Shown: positions 18,380 through 27,201, counted from the first letter of the stretch. The stretch: DNA of 53,768 nt from Dehalococcoidia bacterium (GCA_009779255.1 WREQ01000004.1:1-53768); one strand, 5' to 3'. Notes: generated from the letters alone by a model not told the origin. Numbers and translations: made by a program.

Positions 18380-19396
18380 ATGACAGTCAAAGTAGGCATC
18401 AACGGATTCGGACGCATCGGGCGGCTCACTCTCAGGACCATTCACCAACGCTACGGCGGCGAACTGGAGGTGGTGGCGGTAAATGACCTTACGGATACCA
18501 AAACCAACGCCCACTTGTTCAAGTATGACTCCACCTACGGCCGCTATAACGGAGAGGTGAAGGCGGCAAACGACATCATCAGCGTGAACGGTGAACATAT
18601 CAAGGTCTTCGCTGAGCGAGACCCCGCCGCCATCCCCTGGGACTCCGTCGGCGCCGAGATTGTAATCGAGTCAACAGGGCTGTTCACCGACGCCGAGAGA
18701 GCCGCCGCTCACCTCAGGAGCGGAGCCAAAAAAGTTATTATCTCCGCTCCAGCCAAGAAGGATGATGTTACCATCGTGCTGGGCGTAAATCAGGACCAAT
18801 ACGACCCTGCAAAACACCATATCATCTCCAACGCCTCATGCACCACCAACGGGCTGGCACCCGTGGCCAAGGTGCTGAATGACAATTTCGGCATCCAGAA
18901 GGCCTTCATGAGTACCATCCACGCCTATACCAACGACCAGCGATTGCAGGATACAGCTCACAAGGATTTGAGGAGAGCGCGCGCCGCCTGCGAAAACATC
19001 GTGCCCACCGCCACCGGCGCCGCCACCGCCATCAGCCGCGTGCTACCTGAGCTAGCGGGCAAAATGCACGGCATCGCTTTCCGCGTACCCACCGCCACCG
19101 TCTCTCTCATCGACCTGGTGGCTGTCACCGAAAAAGATGTGACGGCAGAGCAGATCAACACCGCCTTCAGGGAAGCCGCGGCGACCGGCCCGCTGCACGG
19201 GATTCTGGAATACGTGGAGGATGAGCTGGTTTCCTCCGACTTTGCCGGCTCGGTCTACTCTTCCAGCTTTGATGCCAAATCCACACTGGTCATGGGCGGC
19301 AATCTGGTCAAGGTGCTCGCTTGGTACGACAACGAATGGAGCTACTGCTGCCGGCTAGGCGATCTGGCAGCCTTCATCGCCAGAAAAGGTTTGTAA
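18380..19396 (+). CDS. gap: Glyceraldehyde-3-phosphate dehydrogenase, type I
   Basis: The 338-residue enzyme oxidises glyceraldehyde-3-phosphate with NAD(P)+. It shows VKVGINGFGRIGRLTLR (nucleotide-binding loop), the catalytic SNASCTTNGLAP (Cys near residue 154), TVSLIDLVAVTEKDV and the ending WYDNEWSYCCRLGDL. I moved the start from 18332 to ATG 18380 because GGGGAGGAGAAAT precedes it and the family begins there. The tubulin-like gene follows 77 nt later on the same strand. Confidence 0.98.
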   Translation: MTVKVGINGFGRIGRLTLRTIHQRYGGELEVVAVNDLTDTKTNAHLFKYDSTYGRYNGEVKAANDIISVNGEHIKVFAERDPAAIPWDSVGAEIVIESTGLFTDAERAAAHLRSGAKKVIISAPAKKDDVTIVLGVNQDQYDPAKHHIISNASCTTNGLAPVAKVLNDNFGIQKAFMSTIHAYTNDQRLQDTAHKDLRRARAACENIVPTATGAATAISRVLPELAGKMHGIAFRVPTATVSLIDLVAVTEKDVTAEQINTAFREAAATGPLHGILEYVEDELVSSDFAGSVYSSSFDAKSTLVMGGNLVKVLAWYDNEWSYCCRLGDLAAFIARKGL

Positions 19397-19473
19397 AGGC
19401 GGCAGATAATAGACAAACACCTGCTCAAACAGCTAGAATTAGCCAGTTTCTCCCGAATCTCTGGAGGTAAAAG

Positions 19474-20643
19474 ATGAAGATTGTGGTAATAGGCATCGGC
19501 CAGTGCGGATCGCGCATCGCCGACGAGTTCGCCCGCATCAACCGGAAGGCCATATCGGAGCGCGGCATTGAAATCTGTCCTGGCGCGTTCGCCGTAAACA
19601 CCGACTCCACCGACCTTTCCGGACTGCGAACCATCAAATCGGACTTCCAGCACCGCATTCTTATCGGCACCAACCGTACTGGAGGGCACGGCGTAGGCAA
19701 GATGAACGATGTTGGCGCCGAGGTGGCACGCGAAGACGCGGACAAGATAGTGGACGCCCTGCGCTCGTCCAAAAAGTTCTATGAAACCGATGCCTTCCTG
19801 GTAGCTGCCTCCACCGGTGGCGGCACCGGCAGCGGCGGGCTGGCCATCATCACCCAGCATATAAAAGACCGCTACGCCGACAAGCCGGTCTACGCCATGG
19901 CCGTACTCCCATTCGAACACGAACAGGAAAACGAGGAACGCGCCATCTACAACACCGCCGTCTGCCTGAAAAGCGTTTACACGGTAGCTGACGCCGTTTT
20001 CCTAGTTGACAATCAGCGTTATGTAAAAAAGGGCCAGTCCATGCAGTCAAACCTCGACCATATCAACGCCTTGATTGTCGAACCGTTCTACGACCTGCTG
20101 TGCGCAGGCGAGGAAAAACGCGCCGCCAACGTCGGCTCCAAGACGGTTGACGCCGGGGACATCATCCAGACGCTGTCCGGATGGAGCGTCATCGGACACG
20201 GCTCTATCAAACTCGATGGCGGCCTGAGATTATCCGTAGGCAACGACTTCCGCCAAAAGAGTACCGAGACGCACAAGGGCATCAGGGCTATGGACACCGC
20301 CGTCTCCGAACTTTCCAGTAAGATATCCGCCAGAGACGCCGGACGCGCCATGTTCCTGATTTCAGCCCCAGCCAACGAGATTAACGTGGATTTGGTCAAG
20401 GAAATCGGCGGCTGGATCAAGGAAATCGCCCCCAACGCCGTGGTGCGCAATGGCGACTACCCGACTGGCAAGACGCTGGACGTAACGCTGATTCTCTCCG
20501 AGCTGGCGGACGCCGAAATCGTGCGCAATTACTACACCCGCTCCGCCAGTCTGGTACCGGTGATGAAAATGCGGCAGGAAGAAGTGCGCGCCAAACTACA
20601 GGCCATTGACGACGCCGGCAAAGATATTCCGACTGTGCTCTGA
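19474..20643 (+). CDS. Tubulin/FtsZ-family GTPase (non-canonical)
   Basis: The 389-residue protein opens with a tubulin-type nucleotide site (KIVVIGIGQCGSRIADEFA) and carries the signature GGGTGSG at residues 115-121, followed by LAIITQHIKDRY. The remainder lacks the usual FtsZ C-terminal tail. It belongs to the broad tubulin/FtsZ superfamily (CetZ- or FtsZ-like side groups), so it should bind GTP and may polymerise. TCTCTGGAGGTAAAAG precedes ATG 19474. Its stop overlaps the next start (TGATG at 20641-20645), so the cysteine-rich protein is a likely functional partner. It is not the division FtsZ. Confidence 0.88.
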   Translation: MKIVVIGIGQCGSRIADEFARINRKAISERGIEICPGAFAVNTDSTDLSGLRTIKSDFQHRILIGTNRTGGHGVGKMNDVGAEVAREDADKIVDALRSSKKFYETDAFLVAASTGGGTGSGGLAIITQHIKDRYADKPVYAMAVLPFEHEQENEERAIYNTAVCLKSVYTVADAVFLVDNQRYVKKGQSMQSNLDHINALIVEPFYDLLCAGEEKRAANVGSKTVDAGDIIQTLSGWSVIGHGSIKLDGGLRLSVGNDFRQKSTETHKGIRAMDTAVSELSSKISARDAGRAMFLISAPANEINVDLVKEIGGWIKEIAPNAVVRNGDYPTGKTLDVTLILSELADAEIVRNYYTRSASLVPVMKMRQEEVRAKLQAIDDAGKDIPTVL

Positions 20644-21173
20644 TGCACCATACGCTCAAGCTCTACAGCCGCAACCGCCCGTTGGTGCTGCGCGCCTATA
20701 TCTTCTTCGGCAAATGGACGCGCATACCGCTAATCGGGCGCGTCGTCAAATGGTTTGGCAACAAGTGGGGTGGGAACATGACCTCCGCCTACGCGCTGAC
20801 ACTGGAGGAGGCGGGCGCCATCGTGGACGCCGCGCATGGGCTGGCGCTGGGACCATGCACCTGCCGCGAAACCTTCCATAACTGCGACGCGCCGCTGTCC
20901 GCAGAACTACTGCTGGCAATAGACCACGAATTCGCCGCCAAACGCGGCAAAGAGTTCCGCGAGGTGAACAGGGACGAGGCTAAAAAAATCCTGCAAGACT
21001 GCCACGAGCGCGGGCTGATTCACGCCGTCATCAAATGCCGAGGTGATTTTTACGCCATTTGTAACTGCTGCCGCTGCTGCTGCGTGCCGCTGAGGCTGAA
21101 AAACGACTACGGCATCGGCAAGGCGCTGATGCGTGACAAAGGGATAGTGGAGCGGTTCAGACAGAGCGCCTGA
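20643..21173 (+). CDS. Cysteine-rich putative iron-sulfur protein coupled to the tubulin homologue
   Basis: The 176-residue protein has eleven cysteines at positions 72, 74, 81, 120, 132, 140, 142, 143, 145, 146 and 147, including CTCR, CNCC and CCC. Similar patterns occur in ferredoxin-like proteins of anaerobes; metal or Fe-S binding is inferred. The basic, hydrophobic N-terminus (residues 10-42) could touch the membrane. It starts on the stop codon of the tubulin-like gene, so the pair is made together. I know no defined function for this family. Confidence 0.75.
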   Translation: MHHTLKLYSRNRPLVLRAYIFFGKWTRIPLIGRVVKWFGNKWGGNMTSAYALTLEEAGAIVDAAHGLALGPCTCRETFHNCDAPLSAELLLAIDHEFAAKRGKEFREVNRDEAKKILQDCHERGLIHAVIKCRGDFYAICNCCRCCCVPLRLKNDYGIGKALMRDKGIVERFRQSA

Positions 21174-21204
21174 CCAGATAAGAACACCGCGCCGCCACCA
21201 GCCG

Positions 21205-21351
21205 ATGCATGAAAGAAGTCGGTCGTGCTTTGCCGACAGTAAGCTAAAGCCCACTCTACAACCGGAGTTTCAAGACTACGTCCTCCAGCAAATTGACCGT
21301 CTGTTGGAAATTCAGGCAAAAAGCCTTTCTAAAGAAAGCGAAGTGAGGTAG
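21205..21351 (+). CDS. Short ORF, possible remnant upstream of hicAB
   Basis: A 48-codon frame from ATG 21205 to TAG 21349-21351 encodes LQPEFQDYVLQQIDRLLEI, an amphipathic helix with normal codon choice. There is no clear ribosome binding site. It could be the tail of a lost antitoxin or regulator. The remainder of the 21174-21370 gap shows nothing else. Confidence 0.25.
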   Translation: MHERSRSCFADSKLKPTLQPEFQDYVLQQIDRLLEIQAKSLSKESEVR

Positions 21352-21370
21352 GTAAAATAACGCTTGATAC

Positions 21371-21413
21371 TACGTGGTATTACGTGGCACTACGTGGTAT
21401 TACGTGGTATAAT
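21371..21413 (+). promoter_or_regulatory. Four 10-bp-spaced TACGTGG iterons plus -10 box of hicAB
   Basis: TACGTGG recurs at 21371, 21381, 21391 and 21401, exactly one helical turn apart. The last copy runs straight into TATAAT (21408-21413), 19 nt before the hicA ATG. The repeats would present identical faces to a DNA-binding protein and are a natural operator for HicB or the HicAB complex. Confidence 0.6.
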
Positions 21414-21432
21414 GGGTTAAGGAAGTGGGGCA

Positions 21433-21615
21433 ATGACAGCAAAGGAACTAAAACGGAGGCTAATCGCCGAAGGCTGGAAAATCACACAGGGCGGTAGACA
21501 TGAACAAGCAACACATCACGACAAGCCCGGCCTTAAAATTTCAATTCCCCGACACACAGGCGACATCCCCACCGGAACCCTTAGCAAAATCCTTAAGGAC
21601 ACGGGGTTAAAGTAA
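21433..21615 (+). CDS. hicA: HicA-type mRNA interferase toxin
   Basis: The 60-residue double-stranded-RNA-binding-like protein has the family layout MTAKELKRRLIAEGWK, GGRHEQATH (catalytic His region, usually GSHH), ISIPRHTGDIPTGTLSKILKDTGL. HicA cleaves mRNA and is inhibited by HicB, encoded 22 nt downstream. The size is typical. The iteron array upstream suggests tight autoregulation. Confidence 0.93.
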   Translation: MTAKELKRRLIAEGWKITQGGRHEQATHHDKPGLKISIPRHTGDIPTGTLSKILKDTGLK

Positions 21616-21637
21616 GCCAGATTGACGGAGGTTGATC

Positions 21638-22024
21638 ATGAAATATGTTTATCCAGTCATACTGTACCCAGATGATGACAAAATAGGTGTCACCGTACCT
21701 GACCTTCCCGGCTGTCACACTTACGGAGATGACAAAGCTGATGCGTTGTTGGCGGCAAAGGACGCGATTGAAATGTGGCTTTGGAGCGCGGAAAACCAAG
21801 ATGAGGATATACCACGAGCATCAGAATCACTCGATATTCATGACGGGCAAACTCTAACGCTGGTAGCCGCCGATACAGATGAGTGGAGACGGGCGCACGA
21901 TACCCGCTCTGTCAAGAAGACATTATCTGTTCCATCCTGGCTGAACGCGCAAGCAGAAAAAGCAAACGCACCTTTTTCCCAGATTTTACAAGAAGGATTA
22001 AAGGAGTATCTTCGCGTTTCTTAA
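21638..22024 (+). CDS. hicB: HicB-type antitoxin
   Basis: The 128-residue protein has a HicB N-terminal domain (KYVYPVILYPDDDKIGVTVPDLPGCHTYGDD) and a C-terminal ribbon-helix-helix-like region (TLSVPSWLNAQAEKANAPFSQILQEGL) for DNA binding. I chose ATG 21638 over 21632 because ACGGAGG precedes it. It should neutralise HicA and bind the upstream iterons. Its stop codon (22022-22024) touches a 44-bp perfect palindrome. Confidence 0.93.
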   Translation: MKYVYPVILYPDDDKIGVTVPDLPGCHTYGDDKADALLAAKDAIEMWLWSAENQDEDIPRASESLDIHDGQTLTLVAADTDEWRRAHDTRSVKKTLSVPSWLNAQAEKANAPFSQILQEGLKEYLRVS

Positions 22025-22067
22025 TAAATTGTCCATTTTGCCGACGTCGGCAAAATGGACAATTTAT
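22024..22067. repeat. 44-bp perfect palindrome
   Basis: Two 22-bp arms (22024-22045 and 22046-22067) are exact reverse complements with no loop; the centre is GCCGAC|GTCGGC. It starts on the last base of the hicB stop and ends on the first two bases of the likely integrase ATG (22066-22068). It could act as terminator, operator or recombination site, or mark a replication-slippage event. Confidence 0.85.
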
Positions 22068-23200
22068 GCGTGGTCCCATAAAAAAGCTCTATAAGTCCAG
22101 TTATACTATCGTTGCTGGGTCGCGATCCAGTGACCGGTAAGTATAAACAGCATTGGGAAAACGTCAAAGGCACTAAGGCAGACGCAGAACGCCGGCTTGC
22201 AGAGCTGCAGAACGATATTTTCAAGGGCATATATGTCAAGCCGCATAAAATCACTGTGGCTGAATATTTAATTGATTGGCTAGAGAATACCGCCAGTATG
22301 CAAATCTCCCCGACAACCTACAAGGGCTATAAATACATCATAGACAGACACCTTATACCCGGCATCGGCAAGATATACTTGTCTAACCTCAACGGTATCG
22401 CCATCCAAAAATATTATGCCCAAAAGCTCAAGGCGCCGCGGATGGACGGCAATGGCACACTTTCGGCGCGCAGCGTCCGGAGTCACCATCGAGTGCTTCA
22501 CCGTGCGCTGAAGTCGGCCATAACTAAGGGACTACTAGCGCATAACGCCGCCGACAACACCGAGCCGCCGATGCCGGTAAACAAAGAGATCCATCCAATG
22601 ACCGAAGAGCAGCTGGCGCACTTTCTCCAGCAGCTGCGGGGATCGCCATACTATGAGATGTTTTACTTGTGCTTGTTTACGGCGTTACGCCGGTCCGAGC
22701 TGCTAGCGTTGCGCTGGGAAGATATCGACTTGCAGGCCGGTCAGATGGCCGTTAGCCGCGCCATGCATTACATCAATCGAGAATACATTTTCCGAGAGCC
22801 TAAAACCGCACAAAGCAAGGCTACCATATCGCTAACACCCTCCACGATAACCTTGATGGATGACTACAAGCAACGCCGGTCCGCGGAAGGGATACTGCTC
22901 GGTGTTGAATTGCAAGAATCCGATCTGGTATTTTGCCACATCGACGGATCCCCTTTGCAGCCAAACACCATAACAAAATACTGGCAACGCTTTGTTGTGC
23001 GCATTGGCATGCCGAATATCCGCTTACACGATGCACGGCACACACACGCAACACTGCTGATAAAAAACGGCGTAAATAGCAAGCTGGTACAAGAGCACTT
23101 GCGGCATTCGCGCATTGAGACAACTTTAGGGATATACACCCACGTTACACCAGGAATGCACGATAAGGCCGCCGCTCAATTTGACAGATTCGCCCCGTAG
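22066..23200 (+). CDS. Phage-type tyrosine recombinase/integrase, frameshifted near the N-terminus
   Basis: The main frame (from 22112) has an arm-type/core-binding SAM-like domain (KITVAEYLIDWLENT) and a catalytic domain. The catalytic residues are Arg in TALRRSELLALRW, His-x-x-Arg in LHDARHTHATLL, His in HLRHSRIETT and the Tyr nucleophile in LGIYTHVTP. The family N-terminus (MRGPIKKLYKSSYTIV) is encoded from ATG 22066 in another frame, and the two join only with a shift near 22108. The gene is therefore either damaged or starts at 22112 without its first ~16 residues. It points at tRNA-Ser, a classic integration target. Confidence 0.85.
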
Positions 23201-23303
23201 GCGTGGTGGAAAATCCATTAGCGATTTATTAGCGGTTTTTGTTATTGTAAAGCAAATAACCAAACTGTAAAGTAATAAAAACCTGAATTTTAGCTTTAAA
23301 ATC

Positions 23304-23391
23304 TGGCGGAGGGGGTGGGATTCGAACCCACGGTACCCGAAGATACAACGGTTTTCAAGACCGTCTCCATAGGCCGCTCGGACACCCCTCC
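23304..23391 (-). tRNA. tRNA-Ser (anticodon TGA)
   Basis: The minus-strand 88-nt sequence, including encoded CCA, has the acceptor GGAGGGG/CCCCTCC, an anticodon loop CTTGAAA and the long variable arm expected of serine tRNAs. The anticodon is TGA. Its 3' end faces the tyrosine recombinase, 104 bp away; I found no second copy of the tRNA end in the window. Confidence 0.96.
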
Positions 23392-23456
23392 GCATGACAC
23401 GGCAAAAGCTATTATACAGGAAGAGCGCCAGTGTGTGAAAACGACGTGGAGATGGT

Positions 23457-23870
23457 TCAGGTTACGATTTGGCTAAGGTAGAAAATCACGGCACCGCTCA
23501 ATCCGCCGATGAGTCCGCCTCCGGCAATGTCCGACAGCGCCGCCGGCCACGACCATTCGCGTCCGAAGACAAGGCCACGCAGGGCGCAGGCGCCGTAAAC
23601 CAGCAGCCCAAAGAATATGCCGGTACCCGCGGCATATCCCATCGAGTCGGGGCCGCGGTCGTATGCCGGCGCAATCACAAAAATCATCAGGCCAGCGGCA
23701 TATACCGTGTGAAACACCAGAATAAACGCTGATGTGGTTCTGATATCCACCGGGGTTTCATCCGGCGGCGCACATAGGCGGCGCGACACCGCGCCAGTCC
23801 AGAAGAAATCCAGCATAGCGGCCAACGCCATGCTTATCAGGTACAACAGAAAGATCTGCGCAAAACTCAT
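23457..23870 (-). CDS. DUF2177-like integral membrane protein
   Basis: The 137-residue protein has four hydrophobic segments, begins MSFAQIFLLYLISMALAAMLDFFW and contains GYAAGTGIFFGLLVYGACAL, as in the DUF2177 family of small membrane proteins. I chose ATG 23870 (GAGGC upstream) over 23957. It is the last gene of a same-strand run lysS-serS-24441-this gene with gaps under 20 nt. Function unknown. Confidence 0.75.
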   Translation of the reverse strand: MSFAQIFLLYLISMALAAMLDFFWTGAVSRRLCAPPDETPVDIRTTSAFILVFHTVYAAGLMIFVIAPAYDRGPDSMGYAAGTGIFFGLLVYGACALRGLVFGREWSWPAALSDIAGGGLIGGLSGAVIFYLSQIVT

Positions 23871-23886
23871 GAACAATGCCTCGCTT

Positions 23887-24441
23887 TTATTCCGGTGTAT
23901 CCCGAGAAATAGTGCTGAAAGTAGCATCGTTGATGTTAATGCGGAATTCACGATCAATATGCCGTTGAACCCAGCGGTACTTTCCGCTAGCTGAAATATT
24001 GCCGCGGATGATAATTTCCACCGGACTTTGGTCTATCAGGTCGTTCATGATGTCCCAGCCAATGGTGATGTTACCCTCGAAAATGGCATAGCCGATGGGA
24101 ACATCCTTGCTCCACTGGCCATCCTGCGACATGTTGAAGGAATAGCCGTCAATATCAATTGAAATGTCAGAAACCGTCACACCAACTGTCTCAGGGTAGA
24201 TGTTATAGACCTGGATGGTGATATGGAAAATGTTAGCGGGAGGGTCATTAATGGTGCCGCTCTGGACAAACCCTTCGTTATACGGGAGGATGACGATTTG
24301 GGTAATGGTATTGAGTGTGCTTTCAAGGCGGCTGCGAGCGTCCAGATACAACCATCCGAAGACTCCCGACACCAGCATGATGATAATGGCGATGAATACC
24401 CCCAGCCAGTTTGAGATAAAGGTGATAATTCTTTTTTTCAA
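23887..24441 (-). CDS. Membrane-anchored protein with LEA14-like beta-sandwich
   Basis: The 184-residue protein has a basic start (MKKRIITF), one membrane helix (about 10-32) and an extracellular beta-rich domain. Segments such as IQVYNIYPETVGVTVSDISI suggest a LEA14/WHy-type fold, but this is only a resemblance. It sits 15 nt after serS in the same operon. No catalytic residues can be recognised. Confidence 0.6.
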   Translation of the reverse strand: MKKRIITFISNWLGVFIAIIIMLVSGVFGWLYLDARSRLESTLNTITQIVILPYNEGFVQSGTINDPPANIFHITIQVYNIYPETVGVTVSDISIDIDGYSFNMSQDGQWSKDVPIGYAIFEGNITIGWDIMNDLIDQSPVEIIIRGNISASGKYRWVQRHIDREFRININDATFSTISRDTPE

Positions 24442-24456
24442 GGCTGACCTCCGCTA

Positions 24457-25698
24457 TCAGGAGATTATGTCCGTATACATGAAATCCTGCAGGGCGACTG
24501 GCACACGAATTGAGCCGTCAGCCTGCTGGTAATTCTCCATTATGGCAATCATGATGCGTGGAAGGGCCAGCCCTGAGCCGTTGAGCGTATGCACATACTC
24601 CGGCTTGGCGTCAGGGGTTGGGCGGTACCTGACACCGGCTCTTCTGGCCTGAAAATCGCCGCAATTCGAACAGGAGGACACCTCCAACCACTCCCGGCAT
24701 CCGGGCGCCCATACTTCTATATCGTAGGTCTTGGTGGAAGAGAACGAGATATCCGCCGTACACAGCAACTTGACACGGTAATTCAGTTCCAACTTCTGGC
24801 AAACACGTTCAATGTCTGACAGCATCATCCGGTGTTCTTTATCCGATTCCTCAGGCCGGGCGAACTTGTAAAGCTCGACCTTGTCGAACTGGTGGCCGCG
24901 TTTGATCCCGCGTGTGTCCTTGCCCGCCGACATTTTCTCGCGACGGAAGCAGGCAGTGTAGGCGGCGTATCTTATCGGCAACACCGATGCCTCCAGTATT
25001 TCACCAGCATGTAGGCTGGTAAGCGGCACTTCGGCCGTGGGCACGAACCACATATCGTCGGTATCGTCGTGATACAGGTTGTCAGCGAATTTGGGCAGGT
25101 TGCCGGAAGCAATCATCACCTCGCGCCTGACCATCCACGGAGGATAAATCTCGCGATAGCCGCCCTCACGGGTGTGCGAGTCAAGCATCATGTTAATCAC
25201 GGCGCGTTCCAGCCGGGCACCGAGTCCCTTGAGAATGTAGAAGCGCGTGCCAGACAGCTTTACACCGCGGTCAAAGTCAATTATGTCAAGTTTTTCACCC
25301 AGCTCCCAGTGTGGTAGCGGTGTAAAATCAAGTTTGCGCTCCTCGCCCCAGCAGCGCTCCACAATATTGTCGTCTTCGCTCCTGCCGACGGGGACGGATG
25401 GTTGGGGAATGTTGGGCAGCTGCAGAAGCAACTCCTCCAATCTGGCGTCAATCTCGCGCAGTCTGTCCTCTACAGCCTTAATGCGGTCACGCAGTTCACG
25501 CCCACCTTCTGAAGCCTCGCCGCGGCTGGATTTGGCGGCTTCCTTTTTGGCACGGCGCAGTTCATCCTGTTCAGCAATCTTTTGGCGGCGCTCAATATCC
25601 AATGCCAGAATTTCATCAAGCGGCGTCCCATCACTACGGTTGAGCAACGCCTGACGCACCATATCGGTGTTTTCGCGAATGAATTTTATATCAAGCAT
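24457..25698 (-). CDS. serS: Seryl-tRNA synthetase
   Basis: The 413-residue class II enzyme charges tRNA-Ser. An N-terminal coiled-coil arm (residues about 25-105) reaches the long variable arm of tRNA-Ser. The catalytic domain shows TAEVPLTSLHAGE, the motif 2 region CFRREKMSAGKDTRGIKRGHQFDKVEL and motif 3 NGSGLALPRIMIAIMENYQ. Length is normal. It starts 15 nt after lysS; a tRNA-Ser gene lies about 1 kb downstream. Confidence 0.98.
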   Translation of the reverse strand: MLDIKFIRENTDMVRQALLNRSDGTPLDEILALDIERRQKIAEQDELRRAKKEAAKSSRGEASEGGRELRDRIKAVEDRLREIDARLEELLLQLPNIPQPSVPVGRSEDDNIVERCWGEERKLDFTPLPHWELGEKLDIIDFDRGVKLSGTRFYILKGLGARLERAVINMMLDSHTREGGYREIYPPWMVRREVMIASGNLPKFADNLYHDDTDDMWFVPTAEVPLTSLHAGEILEASVLPIRYAAYTACFRREKMSAGKDTRGIKRGHQFDKVELYKFARPEESDKEHRMMLSDIERVCQKLELNYRVKLLCTADISFSSTKTYDIEVWAPGCREWLEVSSCSNCGDFQARRAGVRYRPTPDAKPEYVHTLNGSGLALPRIMIAIMENYQQADGSIRVPVALQDFMYTDIIS

Positions 25699-25713
25699 GG
25701 TCTTTTTCTCTTG

Positions 25714-27201
25714 CTACTCTTTCTCCTTGAGCGCCGGGAAAAGGATAACCTCGCGTATGGACTGCTGGTTGGTCACCAGCATTACGATGCGGTCAATGCC
25801 GATGCCGAGTCCGCCGGTGGGCGGCATGCCGTACTCCAGCGCGGTAATGAAGTCCTCGTCCATTACCTCGGTCTCCTCGGTACGCACGATACAAACATCC
25901 GCCTTGCTCTGAAGCTGGCCTGCGAAACGCCGTTCCTGCTCCACAGGATCGTTGAGTTCGCTGAAGGCATTGGCAATTTCAGTGCAACCGGCGTAAACCT
26001 CGAAGCGTTCCACAGTGCGGGCGTCTCCCGGCTTGTTTTTGGCCAGCGGCGACATGTCAATGGGATAGTTGACCAGAAATGTCGGGTTTTTAAGCGTCGG
26101 CTCAACAAACTCCGAGAGCAGATGATCAATAAGCCGTCCGCGGTCACGGGACGGGTCAAAGACCATATCGCGTCTTTTCATCTCCGCCGCCAGAGAAGCG
26201 GTATCGGAATAGTCTTCGTAATCTATGCCGCAACCATCTTTCACCGCCTGACGCAGGTCAAGCCGCCGCCATGGCGGGGTAAAGTCGAGGGTATCCTCGC
26301 CGTATGGGATTATGTAATCTCCGGCCACCTCTTTAACGATACCGGAAACCATCTCTTCCACCAGATTCATAACGTCGTTGTAATCGGCATAGGCCTGATA
26401 GCATTCCATCAGAGTGAACTCCGGGTTATGGCTGGTGTCGATGCCTTCGTTACGGAAAACACGGCCAATTTCGTAAACGCGGTCGAAGCCGCCGACCAGC
26501 AGTCGCTTGAGATGCAGCTCCAACGCGATGCGCAGATAGAAGTTGCAGTCCAGCGCGTTGTGATGCGTGATGAACGGCCGCGCCAGCGCCCCTCCAGCGG
26601 ATGGTTGTAAAATCGGTGTTTCCACTTCCAGAAATCCATGCCCGTCAAGGTAGCGGCGCATGGATGAAATCACCAAGCTGCGTTTGCGAAAAATGTCTTT
26701 AACTCCGGGATTGGAAATCAAATCAACGTAGCGCTGGCGGTAGCGCAATTCGGTATCCTGTAGCCCATGCCATTTCTCAGGCAGCGGCTGGAGGCTTTTT
26801 GAAAGCATGACCAGCTCTTTTACATCTACGCTGGGTTCGCCGGTGCGTGTACGAATCAACATCCCAGTGGCGCCGACGAAGTCGCCTATGTCAAAGTCCT
26901 TGAGCAGTTGCAATGGCTCCGGCTGAAGCTTGACCTTGTTGATGAAAAGCTGTATCCGGCCAGCACCGTCGGTCAGGTTGATGAAGGCTAGCTTGCCGAT
27001 GTCGCGCAGGGCAGTGATACGCCCGGTGACGGAGGCCTCCGCGGGGGCAGCCCCCTCTTTTTCCTGTTTTTCCAGTGCGGCTACGGCCTGGGCGCTGGTA
27101 TGCGTGCGCACGCAACGCGGCGGGTAAGGGTCAATGCCACGCTCACGCATGTTTTTGAGTTTATCCAGCCGTTGCTGGCCGATACGATCTATAAGCGACA
27201 T
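25714..27201 (-). CDS. lysS: Lysyl-tRNA synthetase, class II
   Basis: The 495-residue enzyme has an N-terminal OB-fold anticodon-binding domain (VTGRITALRDIGKLAFINL) and a class II core. Core motifs include FRNEGIDTSHNPEFTLMECYQAYADY and motif 3 GLGIGIDRIVMLVT. It heads the operon with serS and two membrane proteins. A good promoter (27236-27264) precedes ATG 27201; no T-box-like leader is seen. Confidence 0.98.
   Translation of the reverse strand: MSLIDRIGQQRLDKLKNMRERGIDPYPPRCVRTHTSAQAVAALEKQEKEGAAPAEASVTGRITALRDIGKLAFINLTDGAGRIQLFINKVKLQPEPLQLLKDFDIGDFVGATGMLIRTRTGEPSVDVKELVMLSKSLQPLPEKWHGLQDTELRYRQRYVDLISNPGVKDIFRKRSLVISSMRRYLDGHGFLEVETPILQPSAGGALARPFITHHNALDCNFYLRIALELHLKRLLVGGFDRVYEIGRVFRNEGIDTSHNPEFTLMECYQAYADYNDVMNLVEEMVSGIVKEVAGDYIIPYGEDTLDFTPPWRRLDLRQAVKDGCGIDYEDYSDTASLAAEMKRRDMVFDPSRDRGRLIDHLLSEFVEPTLKNPTFLVNYPIDMSPLAKNKPGDARTVERFEVYAGCTEIANAFSELNDPVEQERRFAGQLQSKADVCIVRTEETEVMDEDFITALEYGMPPTGGLGIGIDRIVMLVTNQQSIREVILFPALKEKE

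Noticed and set aside
21361-21413. CRISPR-like short repeats
   Set aside because: The 10-bp unit has essentially no spacers and sits at a toxin-antitoxin promoter; it is an operator array. No CRISPR array or cas gene was seen in the window.
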